Below are positions 36,401 to 44,602 of a stretch of DNA of 64,000 bases, in pieces (position 1 is the stretch's first letter; each line of letters begins with the position of its first letter). The DNA lies in NCBI RefSeq assembly GCF_042682045.1, contig NZ_JBHUGS010000005.1, forward strand, positions 248,001-312,000. The letters run 5' to 3'. The notes below the pieces were generated by a model. That model had not been told where the DNA came from, did not search any database, and saw only the letters and a program-made list of their open reading frames with translations. Position numbers and translations under genes: made by a program. The DNA comes from Sphingomonas_R arantia (lineage in GTDB: Bacteria > Pseudomonadota > Alphaproteobacteria > Sphingomonadales > Sphingomonadaceae).

Positions 36401-36483
36401 AACACCGCCACCGGGGTCGTCGCCAGCAACAGTGCCAGTGACAAGGCGAACCGCCGCGCGGCCATCGTCGATCGTGAAGTCAT
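33472..36483 (-). CDS. Large TPR and SPOR-domain protein with tandem repeats
   Basis: A 1003-residue exported protein. A signal peptide (FALSLALLLATTPVAVLAQ) precedes TPR-like helices (about 45-250), a low-complexity Ala/Thr/Val/Pro/Ser region (about 290-650), six tandem repeats of 41-42 residues (about 656-905; each holds TLGIRTK and QKAKL) and a C-terminal SPOR domain (about 917-1003; YWVQVAGGA, LLVGPFGS). SPOR domains bind denuded septal glycan, so a role at the division site is likely, in keeping with ftsZ next door. The repeat block is charged, Lys/Ala-rich, and I know no named domain for it. Start ATG 36483, or ATG 36465. Confidence 0.85.
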   Translation of the reverse strand: MTSRSTMAARRFALSLALLLATTPVAVLAQGEPSFPPGTLTLERDPNDPSTLLNKYLRMLSVDPRNLEALLGAGKAALAMGDANAAIGFFGRAEGVSPTNGRVKAGLAASAVQQEQPRQALRLFDQAIAAGVPVGEIGGDRGLAYDLRGQNRLAQADYRAALALRKDDEITRRLALSTAIGGDRAGAMKILDPLLRKQDKAAWRAATFVLAMTGDPAGAVKRANQLMIPTQAAAMTPYLQRLGALDASEKAAAVHFGRFPAVRRPAGTQMADATPAARAVGQALTPTGQAFGQGAAVARPASGSVTPGAVRGGSTSSAALNRASAASMGAAPVAGSGQVASATAGAVRVATSTPTASQNLTAGTAAAGNVGARIQPSAVAAPGAVGSATTAAVAQNGEAAAASGGVAGSVMPRTGASSVATPGSASTVSAQRATPVTAGAVVSGAGVERPSGETVAMASGAPVASTAAVPSSGQAASQAGAGGGSLAAAGGAASTKPAVRVAAGPSAAAATVATAPVMGTAAAPTPAVSANSGAATSEAPTSAAALNRASATATATLVGPVRDAGVVQTAMVAAVPSQAAGPATSVSAQAGASPDVVPMVTAGPGATRAAPAATGQAVVAPPAAAPARVAPTPAVPVTRPVVADPVVPARVTGPVLTAAEKATLGIRTKGAVTVASLTRVQKAKLAAAEKAEAEAPVLTATEKTTLGIRTKAAVKVSSLTRAQKAKLAAADSAESDAPVLTAAEKTTLGIRTKGDVTVASLTRAQKAKLAAADKPDDAPVLTAAEKATLGLRSKSVVTVASLTKAQKAKLAAADTSDSDAAVLTAAQKATLGIRTKGAVTVASLTKAQKAKLTAADKGDDDAPVLTAAEKTTLGIRTKGAVTVASLTKAQKAKLAAADKGDSAKGAAKSAKGASERYWVQVAGGANKGTLPSLYGTLKAKHGALLSGRSAWTAPLRATNRLLVGPFGSNSEAQAFVNKASGAGINAFTYTSPAGQAVEKLPVR
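33769..34518 (-). repeat. Six in-frame tandem repeats of about 126 bp within the SPOR gene
   Basis: Read on the minus strand, six units of 123-126 bp follow one another, each encoding LTAAEK-TLGIRTK-VTVASLT-AQKAKLAAAD or a close variant. They differ mainly in the acidic joint at the end (for example EAEAPV, SAESDAPV, KPDDAPV). Units 5 and 6 are the most alike, pointing to recent duplication. Copy number may vary between strains. Confidence 0.85.
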
Positions 36484-37012
36484 GCCACCCGAATGCCGCA
36501 AATCCCCTGAACGCGACAGTAATAGCGCACCCCCGCGCGACCAGCCGTTCCCACCCATCGACGAACCTGCGGTCCGGGCCGGGGCCCGTTCAGACGAGCA
36601 GCGCAAGCCGAATCCTGGGACAAACGCATCCGCACCCCGAAGACGCCGCGGTGCTTGCTCCAAGGTGCCAAACCCACCCGTCCATCCCGAGCGAAGTCGA
36701 GGGACCCTTCGAGCGAAGCCGAGAAGCCAACAACACCCCAAGCATGATGCGCCCAGGCTTGCCACCCCACCCCGTTTGGTTCGAGCCTGTCGAGAACTCA
36801 GCGCAGGGTTCTCGACAGGCTCGAACCAAACGGGGTGGTACGCTGGTCAGTCAAATGTGATCGCGCAGTCGTTCACACTCTCCATAAATCGAGACGGGGC
36901 TCAGCCCGAACGGGGCGGGGTGCAAACCGTTCAGAGCAATTCCGAACAAGCGACCTCAAAGACTTTTCCGGCAAACCAACCGGCCCAGCCATCCACCCAA
37001 CCAACCACCGGC
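36484..37012. other. Intergenic region with dispersed repeats, no gene
   Basis: About 530 bp between the SPOR gene and the ftsZ terminator. It holds a GAGCGAAGTCGAGGG-type repeat (36686-36723) and a long perfect palindrome (36767-36838). The remainder is not clearly coding on either strand. The promoter of the SPOR gene must lie in the part next to 36483; I could not fix it. Confidence 0.7.
36767..36838. repeat. Perfect 31-bp inverted repeat with 10-base loop
   Basis: Arms 36767-36797 and 36808-36838 are exactly complementary over 31 bases; the core is TTCGAGCCTGTCGAGAAC. An imperfect relative is at 17343-17400. This arm length exceeds what a terminator needs, and there is no T-tract, so it is best seen as a dispersed palindromic element that could form a cruciform. 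Confidence 0.9.
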
Positions 37013-37054
37013 CCCAAACACACAAAGGGCGCGCGGTCCAAAGACCGCACGCCC
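37013..37054 (-). terminator. Rho-independent terminator of the dcw cluster
   Basis: Thirty bases past the ftsZ stop, the minus strand folds into a 12-bp stem (37043-37054 with 37027-37038, one G-T pair, four-base loop TTTG) followed by the T-rich run TTTGTGTGTTT. It would end transcription of the division operon before the SPOR gene. Confidence 0.75.
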
Positions 37055-37082
37055 CTCGCGTCACACCAAACCCGAGCTCAGC

Positions 37083-38570
37083 CTACTGATTATTCTGCCG
37101 GTTCAGAAACCGCGGAATATCGAGCGGGTCACGGCCACGCGCCGGATCCGGCTCTTCCTCGCCTGGAGCCTTCGCGGCACCGCGTGCGATGTTGGACATC
37201 CGTTCGAACAGCGTCCCGCCATCACGCCCCGCCCGCGGCGCGGGGGTGGCAGGCGCCGCCTGACCGGCTTCGTTCAACCAGCGCCGGCTGGCGGCGATAT
37301 CGGCATCGGTCGGCTCCGACGACTGCGGCGGCAACGGATTGCCCGCGACCGGCGGCGTCAGGATCGTCTCGCTACCCAGCAGCAGCTCTTCCTCGCTCCG
37401 CCCGCTCTGATCGGCGGTGTCACCCGCCGGAGCAGGGGCATCCACCGGCGCGCTCGCAACCGGCGCAGCCTCAACAGGCGTCGTCGCCGCAGCCGGTGCC
37501 GGAGTTGCGGTCACCGAAGCCGGGGCCTGCCCCTCGCCACGGGCCGGCGCACCGCGCGCGGTGTTGAACGAGAAGGACTTGGCCGGTTCCGCCATCGTCG
37601 CGGGCTCCGCCTCGATGCCCGTCGCAACCACCGAAACGCGGATCTTGCCTTCCAGATCGTTGTTGAACGCCGACCCCCAGATGATGTTCGCGTCCGGATC
37701 GACTAGCTCGCGGATATGGTTCGCGGCCTCGTCGACCTCCATCAGGCGCATGTCCTCGCCGCCGGTGATCGACACGATGACGCCCTTGGCGCCCTTCATG
37801 CTCACCCCGTCGAGCAACGGGTTGGCAATCGCCTTCTCCGCCGCTTCGATCGCGCGGTTGTCGCCGCTTGCCTCGCCCGTACCCATCATCGCCTTGCCCA
37901 TTTCGGACATGACAGAGCGGACGTCGGCGAAATCGAGGTTGATCAGACCCGGCATCACCATCAGGTCGGTGATCCCGCGGACGCCCTGCTGCAGGACCTC
38001 GTCCGCCATCTGGAACGCTTCCTTGAACGTCGTGTTCGGGTTGGCGATCAGGAACAGATTCTGGTTTGGAATGACGATCAGCGTATCGACATGCTTCTGC
38101 AGCTCCTCGATGCCCGCATCCGCCGCCTTCATCCGGCGATTGCCTTCGAAGCTGAACGGCTTGGTCACGACACCGACGGTCAGGATGCCACGGTCACGCG
38201 CCGCCTTGGCGATCACCGGCGCCGCACCCGTGCCCGTGCCGCCGCCCATGCCGGCCGCGATGAAGCACATATGCGCACCCTCGAGGCTCTTCTCGAGCTG
38301 CTCGATCGTCTCCTCCGCGGCTGCGCGCCCGATCTCGGGCCGCGATCCGGCGCCCAGGCCCTGCGTGATCTTCAAGCCCAGCTGGATGCGGCGTTCCGCG
38401 GTCGAATGGTTCAGCGCCTGCGCGTCGGTGTTGGCGACGATGAAGTCCACGCCCTGCACGTCCGAACGGATCATGTTGGCAATCGCGTTGCCGCCGGCCC
38501 CGCCCACGCCGATCACGCTGATCCGCGGCTTCAGTTCGTCGACCTCGGGCCGCATGAATTCGATCGTCAT
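37083..38570 (-). CDS. ftsZ: Cell division protein FtsZ
   Basis: Tubulin-like GTPase that forms the division ring. The 495-residue protein has the glycine-rich start (VIGVGGAGGNAIANM), the tubulin signature GGGTGTGAAP (near residues 108-117) and the synergy loop region (GLINLDFADVRSVM). After the GTPase core (about 1-320) a Pro/Ala-rich linker of about 160 residues ends in the conserved C-terminal peptide DPLDIPRFLNRQ, which binds FtsA. The linker is long, as is usual in alphaproteobacteria. It lies 98 bp after ftsA; no clear CtrA site is seen in that gap. Confidence 0.98.
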   Translation of the reverse strand: MTIEFMRPEVDELKPRISVIGVGGAGGNAIANMIRSDVQGVDFIVANTDAQALNHSTAERRIQLGLKITQGLGAGSRPEIGRAAAEETIEQLEKSLEGAHMCFIAAGMGGGTGTGAAPVIAKAARDRGILTVGVVTKPFSFEGNRRMKAADAGIEELQKHVDTLIVIPNQNLFLIANPNTTFKEAFQMADEVLQQGVRGITDLMVMPGLINLDFADVRSVMSEMGKAMMGTGEASGDNRAIEAAEKAIANPLLDGVSMKGAKGVIVSITGGEDMRLMEVDEAANHIRELVDPDANIIWGSAFNNDLEGKIRVSVVATGIEAEPATMAEPAKSFSFNTARGAPARGEGQAPASVTATPAPAAATTPVEAAPVASAPVDAPAPAGDTADQSGRSEEELLLGSETILTPPVAGNPLPPQSSEPTDADIAASRRWLNEAGQAAPATPAPRAGRDGGTLFERMSNIARGAAKAPGEEEPDPARGRDPLDIPRFLNRQNNQ

Positions 38571-38668
38571 CCGCTTCGACTCCTTTGCCCGCGCCCGCTG
38601 CGGGTACCTGACCTGTCACCAGCCCTAACCGATTTCCGGGCCGGCACGCAAAATTAACGAGAGCTTTT

Positions 38669-39931
38669 TCAGTAGCCCGAGCGGAATGCCGCGATGAGCC
38701 GCTGGACCATGTTGTTCGTCGCCGTCCGGTGAACCATCTGGTGCGCGCCGGTCACCTGCCGCAGGTCCATCGGGTCGGACGCCGCGAACTGGATCAGCCC
38801 CGCCAGCGTGGCGAACGCCGGTCCCGAATGCGCATCCGGCAACCCCGCCAGCCCGCGCGGCCGCCCCACCCGCACCGATCGACCAAGCACACCCTGTGCA
38901 TAATCTGCGATCCCTTTCAGCTCGGCACCGCCACCGGTCAGCACCACCTGCCGTCCAACCGGCCCGTGGAAACCCAGTTCCTTCAACGCGCCTGCAATCG
39001 CACCCATCCAATGCTCCATCCGCTGGCGAATGACGGTGATCAGCTGCGCCCGCGTGATGCGCTGCACTTCGCCGGCGCCCTCCTCCTCGGACATTGGCGC
39101 CACGTCGATCATCTCGTGATTGTCGCGCGGGCTGGTGGTGGCCGACCCGTGGAAGCACTTCATCCGCTCCGCCTGCGTCCGGCGCGTGCCGAATGCGCTG
39201 GCGATATCGTCGGTGATGTCCGCCGCCCCGATCGGTATCGACGACAGACCGACGAGCAGCCCGCCGGCGAACAGCGACACGTTGGTCACCCCCGCCCCCA
39301 TCTCGACCAGCGCCACGCCCAGCTCGCGCTCCTCCTCCGACAGGCACGCCATGCCCGTGGCGATCGGCGCCGCCACGATCGACTTCACCGCCAGATGCGC
39401 AGACCGCACGCACAGGTCCAGGTTCCGCACCGGCGACGGCTCGGCCGCCACCACATGGATGTCGACGCCCAGCCGGTCGGCGTGCAGCCCCAGCGGCGTC
39501 TTCACCCCCTGCAACCCGTCGAGCGTATAGAGCGTCGGCTGTGCATGCAGCACCATCCGCCCGTCCGGGTCGATCGATCCGCGTCCGGCCGCCAGCAGGT
39601 CGTCGATGTCGCTCTGCTCGATCCGCTGCCCGCCCAGGTCCACCTCGACCGACGCGATATCACTCACCAGCCCGCCGGCGGAGAAACTCACCCACACCGT
39701 GTCGATATTGGTCCCGGCGATCCGCTCCGCCTGCTCCACCGCCTCGCGGATCGCCGCCTCGGTACGCTCCGCATCGGCGATGTAGCCACGCCGCACGCCG
39801 CGGCTTTCGCGCTGCCCGGTGCCCAGCACCTGCACCTCGCCATCCTCGCGCACCTGCGCGATCAGCGCGCACACTTTCGACGACCCGATATCGAGCGCCG
39901 TGATCAACTGGTCCCCGCGAAGCTGTGCCAT
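38669..39931 (-). CDS. ftsA: Cell division protein FtsA
   Basis: Actin-like ATPase that ties FtsZ filaments to the membrane. The 420-residue protein shows the phosphate-1 motif (ALDIGSSKVCALI), the SHS2/1C domain region and the phosphate-2 and adenosine motifs (VEMGAGVTNVSLF, VVLTGGGAELKGI). The C-terminal amphipathic helix that binds the membrane is MVQRLIAAFRSGY. Normal length. Separated from ftsQ by 113 bp, which may hold an extra promoter. Confidence 0.97.
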   Translation of the reverse strand: MAQLRGDQLITALDIGSSKVCALIAQVREDGEVQVLGTGQRESRGVRRGYIADAERTEAAIREAVEQAERIAGTNIDTVWVSFSAGGLVSDIASVEVDLGGQRIEQSDIDDLLAAGRGSIDPDGRMVLHAQPTLYTLDGLQGVKTPLGLHADRLGVDIHVVAAEPSPVRNLDLCVRSAHLAVKSIVAAPIATGMACLSEEERELGVALVEMGAGVTNVSLFAGGLLVGLSSIPIGAADITDDIASAFGTRRTQAERMKCFHGSATTSPRDNHEMIDVAPMSEEEGAGEVQRITRAQLITVIRQRMEHWMGAIAGALKELGFHGPVGRQVVLTGGGAELKGIADYAQGVLGRSVRVGRPRGLAGLPDAHSGPAFATLAGLIQFAASDPMDLRQVTGAHQMVHRTATNNMVQRLIAAFRSGY

Positions 39932-40044
39932 CGACTATCCCCGCCCGACGTTCGAACGCACACCATGCGCCTGATTTGCGACTCGGCGCAACTGGCCGTT
40001 TTCGGTGCGTTCGGCCGGTCCGCCCGCGCCGTCCGGAACGTGGG

Positions 40045-40968
40045 TCAAATGCTCTTGTCCACCAGCGCGGTCTCGGTCACCTTGTGGCCGGGCTCGCGGC
40101 TGACCCGCACGACGAACTTGTCCGGCATCCGCATGTCGAACCGCACGAACCCCTGGCCCAGCAGGCGCGCGCGCCCGTCCATCGCGGTGAACTTCCGCAG
40201 CGCCGCCATCGCTGCCTCCTGCCCCTCCGGCAACGCCAGCGTCTCGCCCGACTGGAACCGCAGGTCCCAGCGCCGGTCGCCGATCCAGCTCGCCCCGGCT
40301 AGCATCGGTTTCAGCGCCGGCGCGGTCTCCATCAGCACGTTCAGGCTCGCCGCCTGGCGGTTCGCGCCCGGCCCGATCACGATCGGCAGGTTCTCCGGCA
40401 TCGCCGCCAGGTCCACCGGCGCGATCACCACGCCCGTCCGGTCGATCAGCGCAAGCTTCTGCTTGTGCTGCCAGATCGCCGCCGCACGCCGTTCGACGAT
40501 GTCGATCACCAGCGTATCGGGCAACCGGCGCGACACGCGCGCATCCGCGATCCACCCGAACCGCATCAGCCGCGCACGGATCGCCTCCAGGTCGACCAGC
40601 GGCATCGCGCGCGACGTCTGGTCCACCGCCACGTCGTACACCGCCGCGCGGTCCGCCTGGTCGATCCCGACGATCTCGATATTGCGCACGCGGAACCCGG
40701 CCGCCCCGATCCCTTCGCCGATCTCCGTCCCGATCGTCTGCGGCAACCGCATCGCCAGCACGCCGGCCACGACACCGACCGCCAGCGCGCCGCCCGCCAC
40801 CCAGTTGCCGATCCGGCGCAGCATCCCCGCCGGCAGCGGGATCGTCGCGAACGCCTGCGCGATCGTCGACGGGCGCTTCGCCGCGGGTCGCCGGCCGGTC
40901 GACCGCGTCACCGTCGGCCGTTTGCGCTGCGCGGACGTGCCGCGGCGGATTTTGGCGGGTCCGGTCAT
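40045..40968 (-). CDS. ftsQ: Cell division protein FtsQ
   Basis: Bitopic membrane protein linking early and late divisome parts. From ATG 40968 the 307-residue protein has a basic cytoplasmic tail of about 55 residues, one membrane helix (NWVAGGALAVGVVAGVLAM), a POTRA domain (RVRNIEIVGIDQADRAAV) and the FtsQ domain (RRLPDTLVIDIVERRAAAIW). The start overlaps the ddl stop (ATGA). Confidence 0.95.
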   Translation of the reverse strand: MTGPAKIRRGTSAQRKRPTVTRSTGRRPAAKRPSTIAQAFATIPLPAGMLRRIGNWVAGGALAVGVVAGVLAMRLPQTIGTEIGEGIGAAGFRVRNIEIVGIDQADRAAVYDVAVDQTSRAMPLVDLEAIRARLMRFGWIADARVSRRLPDTLVIDIVERRAAAIWQHKQKLALIDRTGVVIAPVDLAAMPENLPIVIGPGANRQAASLNVLMETAPALKPMLAGASWIGDRRWDLRFQSGETLALPEGQEAAMAALRKFTAMDGRARLLGQGFVRFDMRMPDKFVVRVSREPGHKVTETALVDKSI

Positions 40969-41936
40969 GTCGGCAGGTCCTCCGCAAACGCCTCGTCCAC
41001 GATCCGCTGGACCAGCTGGGCATAGCTCAGCCCGACATGGCGGCCCTGTTCCGGCACCAGGCTCAGCTTGGTCATGCCCGGCTGGGTGTTGACCTCCAGC
41101 AGGTACAACCCGGCCTCGCCCTGCTCGTCGTCCCACCGGAAATCGGACCGCGACGTGCCGCGGCAACCCAGCACATGATGCGCCTTCAACGCCATCGCCA
41201 TCGCGCTCTCCGCGATCTCTGCCGGGATCTGCGCGGGGCAGATATGGACGGTCAGCCCGTCGGTATATTTCGCGTCGTAATCGTAAAATTCCGACGTCGG
41301 CACAAGCTCGGTCACCGCCAGCGCGCGATCACCCAGCACCGCCACGGTCAGCTCGCGCCCGCGAATGAACGGCTCGGCCAGCAGCATCGGAAACTCCTGC
41401 CACGGCCCCGCCACGTCGCGCCCGATCGGCGACCCGTAATTCCCATGCGCGGTCACGATCGCGACGCCGACCGACGAACCCTCGTTCACGGGCTTCAGCA
41501 CATAAGGCCGTGGCATCGGATCGGCGGCATACAGGCTCTCCGACCCCACCATCATGCCGCCCGGCATGCGGATCCCGTGCGGCACGAGCGCATTCTTGGT
41601 CAGCTGCTTGTCGATCGCGATGACGGAAGCGGCGAGCCCGCTATGCGTATAACGCAGCCCCATCAGGTGGAGCAGCCCCTGCACCGTCCCGTCCTCGCCC
41701 GGCACGCCGTGCAGCGCATTGAACACCACATCCGGCGCCGCTGCCGCCAGATCCGCCGCCAACGCGGTCCGCCGCTCCTTCGTCATATCGACCCGCGTCA
41801 CCCGATGCCCAAGCGACTCCAGCGCCTCGGCCACCCCGCTCCCCGACGACAGCGAAACCTCGCGCTCCGACGACCACCCGCCCATCAACACGGCAACATG
41901 CAACGGACGAGCCGGACGGCTGGCAACTTCGATCAC
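40965..41936 (-). CDS. ddl: D-alanine-D-alanine ligase
   Basis: ATP-grasp enzyme making D-Ala-D-Ala for the stem peptide. The 323-residue protein has the N-terminal LMGGWSSEREVSLSSG motif, the FNALHGVPGEDGTVQGLL region, ATP-grasp residues (KPVNEGSSVGVAI) and the metal-binding LLEVNTQPGMT. GTG 41936 start with a G-rich site upstream. The gap to murB (97 bp) contains a palindromic repeat. Confidence 0.96.
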   Translation of the reverse strand: MIEVASRPARPLHVAVLMGGWSSEREVSLSSGSGVAEALESLGHRVTRVDMTKERRTALAADLAAAAPDVVFNALHGVPGEDGTVQGLLHLMGLRYTHSGLAASVIAIDKQLTKNALVPHGIRMPGGMMVGSESLYAADPMPRPYVLKPVNEGSSVGVAIVTAHGNYGSPIGRDVAGPWQEFPMLLAEPFIRGRELTVAVLGDRALAVTELVPTSEFYDYDAKYTDGLTVHICPAQIPAEIAESAMAMALKAHHVLGCRGTSRSDFRWDDEQGEAGLYLLEVNTQPGMTKLSLVPEQGRHVGLSYAQLVQRIVDEAFAEDLPT

Positions 41937-41976
41937 GACAAACCCCCAACAGTATCAAGACGGCGAGACTTCTTAG

Positions 41977-41999
41977 CCCTCTCCCCAACGGGGAGAGGG
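41977..41999. repeat. Palindromic repeat between murB and ddl
   Basis: CCCTCTCCCC, loop AAC, GGGGAGAGGG: a perfect 10-bp stem. It is the same family as the hairpins at 10842-10864 and within murD. As it lies inside the dcw operon without a T-tract, it probably does not stop transcription fully. Confidence 0.85.
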
Positions 42000-42033
42000 T
42001 TGGGAGAGGGGGAGCGGCCAGAAGCAACCAAGG

Positions 42034-42984
42034 TCACAACGAACCCTCGCGACCATCCACAACACTCGACGAGCCAGAGGCCAGGGCAACCCCAACCCGC
42101 TGTATCTCCCACTCCAGCGTCACCCCAGAATGCGCCAGCACCCGAGCGCGAACCTCCTCACCCAGCGCCTCGATCTCCGCCGAAGACGCCCCACCAAGGT
42201 TCAGCAAAAAATTACAATGCTTCTCCGAAACCTGCGCATCCCCGCGCCGCAAGCCACGGCACCCCGCCGCATCGACTAAAGCCCATGCCTTGTGACCATC
42301 CGGGTTCTTGAACGTCGACCCGCCCGTCCGCGACCGCAGCGGCTGCGACGCCTCGCGCTCCGCCGCGATCCGGTCCATCTCCGCCCCGATCATCGCCGGA
42401 TCGCCCGGCCTGCCGGCGAACACCGCCTCCACCACGATCGCCCCGACCGGCAACTCCGAATGGCGATAGCGATAGTCCAGCCGCGCCGCGTCCCAGGTCT
42501 CCACCCGCCCATCGCGCAACACGACCGTCACCGACACCAGGATATCGCTCGCATCGCGCCCATAAGCGCCCGCATTCATCCGCACCGCCCCACCGACCGT
42601 GCCGGGTATCCCGCGCAAGAACTCCAGCCCCGCCACGCCGGCATCGCGCGCCGCGCTCGCAACGGTGATCCCCATCGCCGCCCCGCCCGCGCGCACCCGG
42701 CCGTCCTCGACCGACACCTTCGCGAAACTCTTCGGCAACCGCACCACCACGCCCGCCACGCCGCCGTCGCGCACGATCAGGTTCGATCCCACCCCGATCG
42801 GCATCACCGGCACCGCTGGATCGAGCGCCTTCAGATACTCGGCCAGATCATCGACATCCGCCGGCCGTACCAGCAGCTCGGCCGGCCCCCCGGTCCGAAA
42901 CCAGATGAAGTCCGCGAGCGACGCACCGGCCTCCGCCCGTCCACGCAACCCGCCCTGGACCGCAAGCTCCGCCGAGCCCGTCAC
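42034..42984 (-). CDS. murB: UDP-N-acetylenolpyruvoylglucosamine reductase
   Basis: FAD enzyme that makes UDP-MurNAc. FAD-binding motifs are IGVGSNLIVRDGGVAG and IPGTVGGAVRMNAGAYG; the catalytic Ser is in RTGGSTFKNP and the Glu in the C-terminal part. I start it at GTG 42984 because this overlaps the stop of the small gene ahead (GTGA), as at other junctions in this cluster; an upstream GTG at 43011 would add nine residues. 316 residues. The C terminus has a short Ser/Val-rich tail after EWEIQRVG. Confidence 0.94.
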   Translation of the reverse strand: MTGSAELAVQGGLRGRAEAGASLADFIWFRTGGPAELLVRPADVDDLAEYLKALDPAVPVMPIGVGSNLIVRDGGVAGVVVRLPKSFAKVSVEDGRVRAGGAAMGITVASAARDAGVAGLEFLRGIPGTVGGAVRMNAGAYGRDASDILVSVTVVLRDGRVETWDAARLDYRYRHSELPVGAIVVEAVFAGRPGDPAMIGAEMDRIAAEREASQPLRSRTGGSTFKNPDGHKAWALVDAAGCRGLRRGDAQVSEKHCNFLLNLGGASSAEIEALGEEVRARVLAHSGVTLEWEIQRVGVALASGSSSVVDGREGSL

Positions 42985-43181
42985 GTCTTCGGCGTCCACG
43001 CTTCGATCCACGCCGTCCAGGCCTTCGCACCGGCCATCCCGGCCTCATGCGCCTTCGCCTGGAACGCCACCATGTCCTCACCCGCCGCCAGCGCCCGTGC
43101 GACCACGTCCAGGTTGCGGCGCTGGAAACTCAGCACCTCCTGCTGGAACGCGACGAACGCCATGAACGGGTCCTGGCTCAT
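42981..43181 (-). CDS. Small protein of 66 residues between murC and murB
   Basis: Starts MSQDPFMAFVAFQQEVLSF and ends WIEAWTPKT. It has no signal peptide or membrane helix and looks like one or two amphipathic helices with Trp-rich end. Its ATG overlaps the murC stop (43178-43181) and its TGA overlaps the murB GTG, so it is translationally coupled on both sides; that supports a real gene. I do not recognise a family. Its place suggests a role tied to UDP-MurNAc-peptide synthesis, which is only inference. Confidence 0.72.
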   Translation of the reverse strand: MSQDPFMAFVAFQQEVLSFQRRNLDVVARALAAGEDMVAFQAKAHEAGMAGAKAWTAWIEAWTPKT

Positions 43182-44602
43182 GCCGGGACGCGCTGCGCCA
43201 CGATGCCGTCCGCCAGCCCCGCCGCCCATTTCGTGATGTCGCCCGCACCCAGGCACACGACCATGTCGCCCGCCTGCACCGTCTCGGCCAGCACGCGCGC
43301 CAGCGTGTCCGCATCCTCGACCACCTGCGCCGACCGATGCCCGCGCAGCTTCAGCCCCGCGACCAGCGCACCGCTGTCGACACCCTCGACCGGCGCCTCG
43401 CCCGCGGCATAGACCGGCGTCGCATAGACGATGTCCGCGTCGTTGAACGCCGACTGGAAATCCTCCATCAGATTGCCCAACCGCGAATAACGATGTGGCT
43501 GCACCACCGCGATCACGCGCCCCTCGACACCCTCGCGCGCCGCGGCCAGCACGGCGCGGATCTCGACCGGGTGATGCCCGTAATCGTCGATGATCGTGAC
43601 GCTGCCACCCTCGACCGGCACTTCGCCGACCTTGGTGAAACGCCGCTTCACCCCACCGAACTTGGAGAAGCCCGTCTGGATCACATCGTCCGGCACGCCC
43701 AGTTCCAGCGCGACACCCACCGCCGCCAGCGCGTTCTGCACATTGTGCCGCCCCGGCATCGGCAGCTCAATCCCCTCGATCGATCGGCTCGAACCGTCGC
43801 GATGCCGCACGATCACCTCGAACCGGTTGCCGCCCGGGATCGGCGTCACGTTCACGCCGCGCACGTCGGACTGCGCAGAGAACCCGTAGGTCACCACCCG
43901 CCGGTCACGGATCCGCGGCAGGATCGCCTGCACCTCCGGATGATCGAGGCACATCAGCGCCGCGCCGTAAAACGGCACATTCTCGACGAAATCGACGAAC
44001 GCGCGCTTCACCGCATCGAAATCGCCATAATGGTCGAGATGCTCGGGATCGATGTTGGTCACCACCGCGATCGTCCCGTCCAGCCGCAGGAAGCTGCCGT
44101 CGCTTTCGTCGGCCTCCACCACCATCCAGTCGCTCGCCCCCAGCCGGGCGTTCGATCCGTAGCTGTTGATGATCCCGCCATTGATCACGGTCGGATCGAC
44201 CCCGCCCGCATCGAGCAACGCCGCCACCATCGACGTCGTCGTCGTCTTGCCGTGCGTGCCCGCCACCGCGACCGTCGACTTCAGCCGCATCAGCTCCGCC
44301 AGCATCTCCGCACGGCGAACAACCGGCACGCGCGTCTCGTACGCCAGCTCGACCTCCGGATTGCCGCGCTTGATCGCGGTCGACGTCACCACCACCGCGG
44401 CATCGCCCAGATTTTCCGCGCGGTGCCCGATATGCACCACGATCCCGCGGTCACGCAGCCCCTGGATGACATAGCCCTCGGCCACGTCGGACCCCTGCAC
44501 CTTGTACCCGAGATTGTGCATCACCTCGGCAATGCCGGACATGCCGATGCCGCCGATCCCGATGAAATGGATCGTCCCGATGTCGGTGGCGACACCCTTC
44601 AT
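43178..44602 (-). CDS. murC: UDP-N-acetylmuramate-L-alanine ligase
   Basis: Adds L-Ala to UDP-MurNAc. The 474-residue protein has the N-terminal Rossmann motif (IHFIGIGGIGMSGIAEVM), the ATP loop (AVAGTHGKTTTTSM), the central EADESDGSFL and NIDPEHLDHYG motifs and the C-terminal ligase domain (DDYGHHPVEI, VQPHRYSR). ATG 44602 overlaps the murG stop. Confidence 0.98.
   Translation of the reverse strand: MKGVATDIGTIHFIGIGGIGMSGIAEVMHNLGYKVQGSDVAEGYVIQGLRDRGIVVHIGHRAENLGDAAVVVTSTAIKRGNPEVELAYETRVPVVRRAEMLAELMRLKSTVAVAGTHGKTTTTSMVAALLDAGGVDPTVINGGIINSYGSNARLGASDWMVVEADESDGSFLRLDGTIAVVTNIDPEHLDHYGDFDAVKRAFVDFVENVPFYGAALMCLDHPEVQAILPRIRDRRVVTYGFSAQSDVRGVNVTPIPGGNRFEVIVRHRDGSSRSIEGIELPMPGRHNVQNALAAVGVALELGVPDDVIQTGFSKFGGVKRRFTKVGEVPVEGGSVTIIDDYGHHPVEIRAVLAAAREGVEGRVIAVVQPHRYSRLGNLMEDFQSAFNDADIVYATPVYAAGEAPVEGVDSGALVAGLKLRGHRSAQVVEDADTLARVLAETVQAGDMVVCLGAGDITKWAAGLADGIVAQRVPA

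Noticed and set aside
39932..40044. CtrA site (TTAA-N7-TTAA) in front of ftsA, and likewise in front of ftsZ
   Set aside because: No pair of TTAA half-sites with seven bases between them is present; only a single TTAA is seen upstream of ftsZ.
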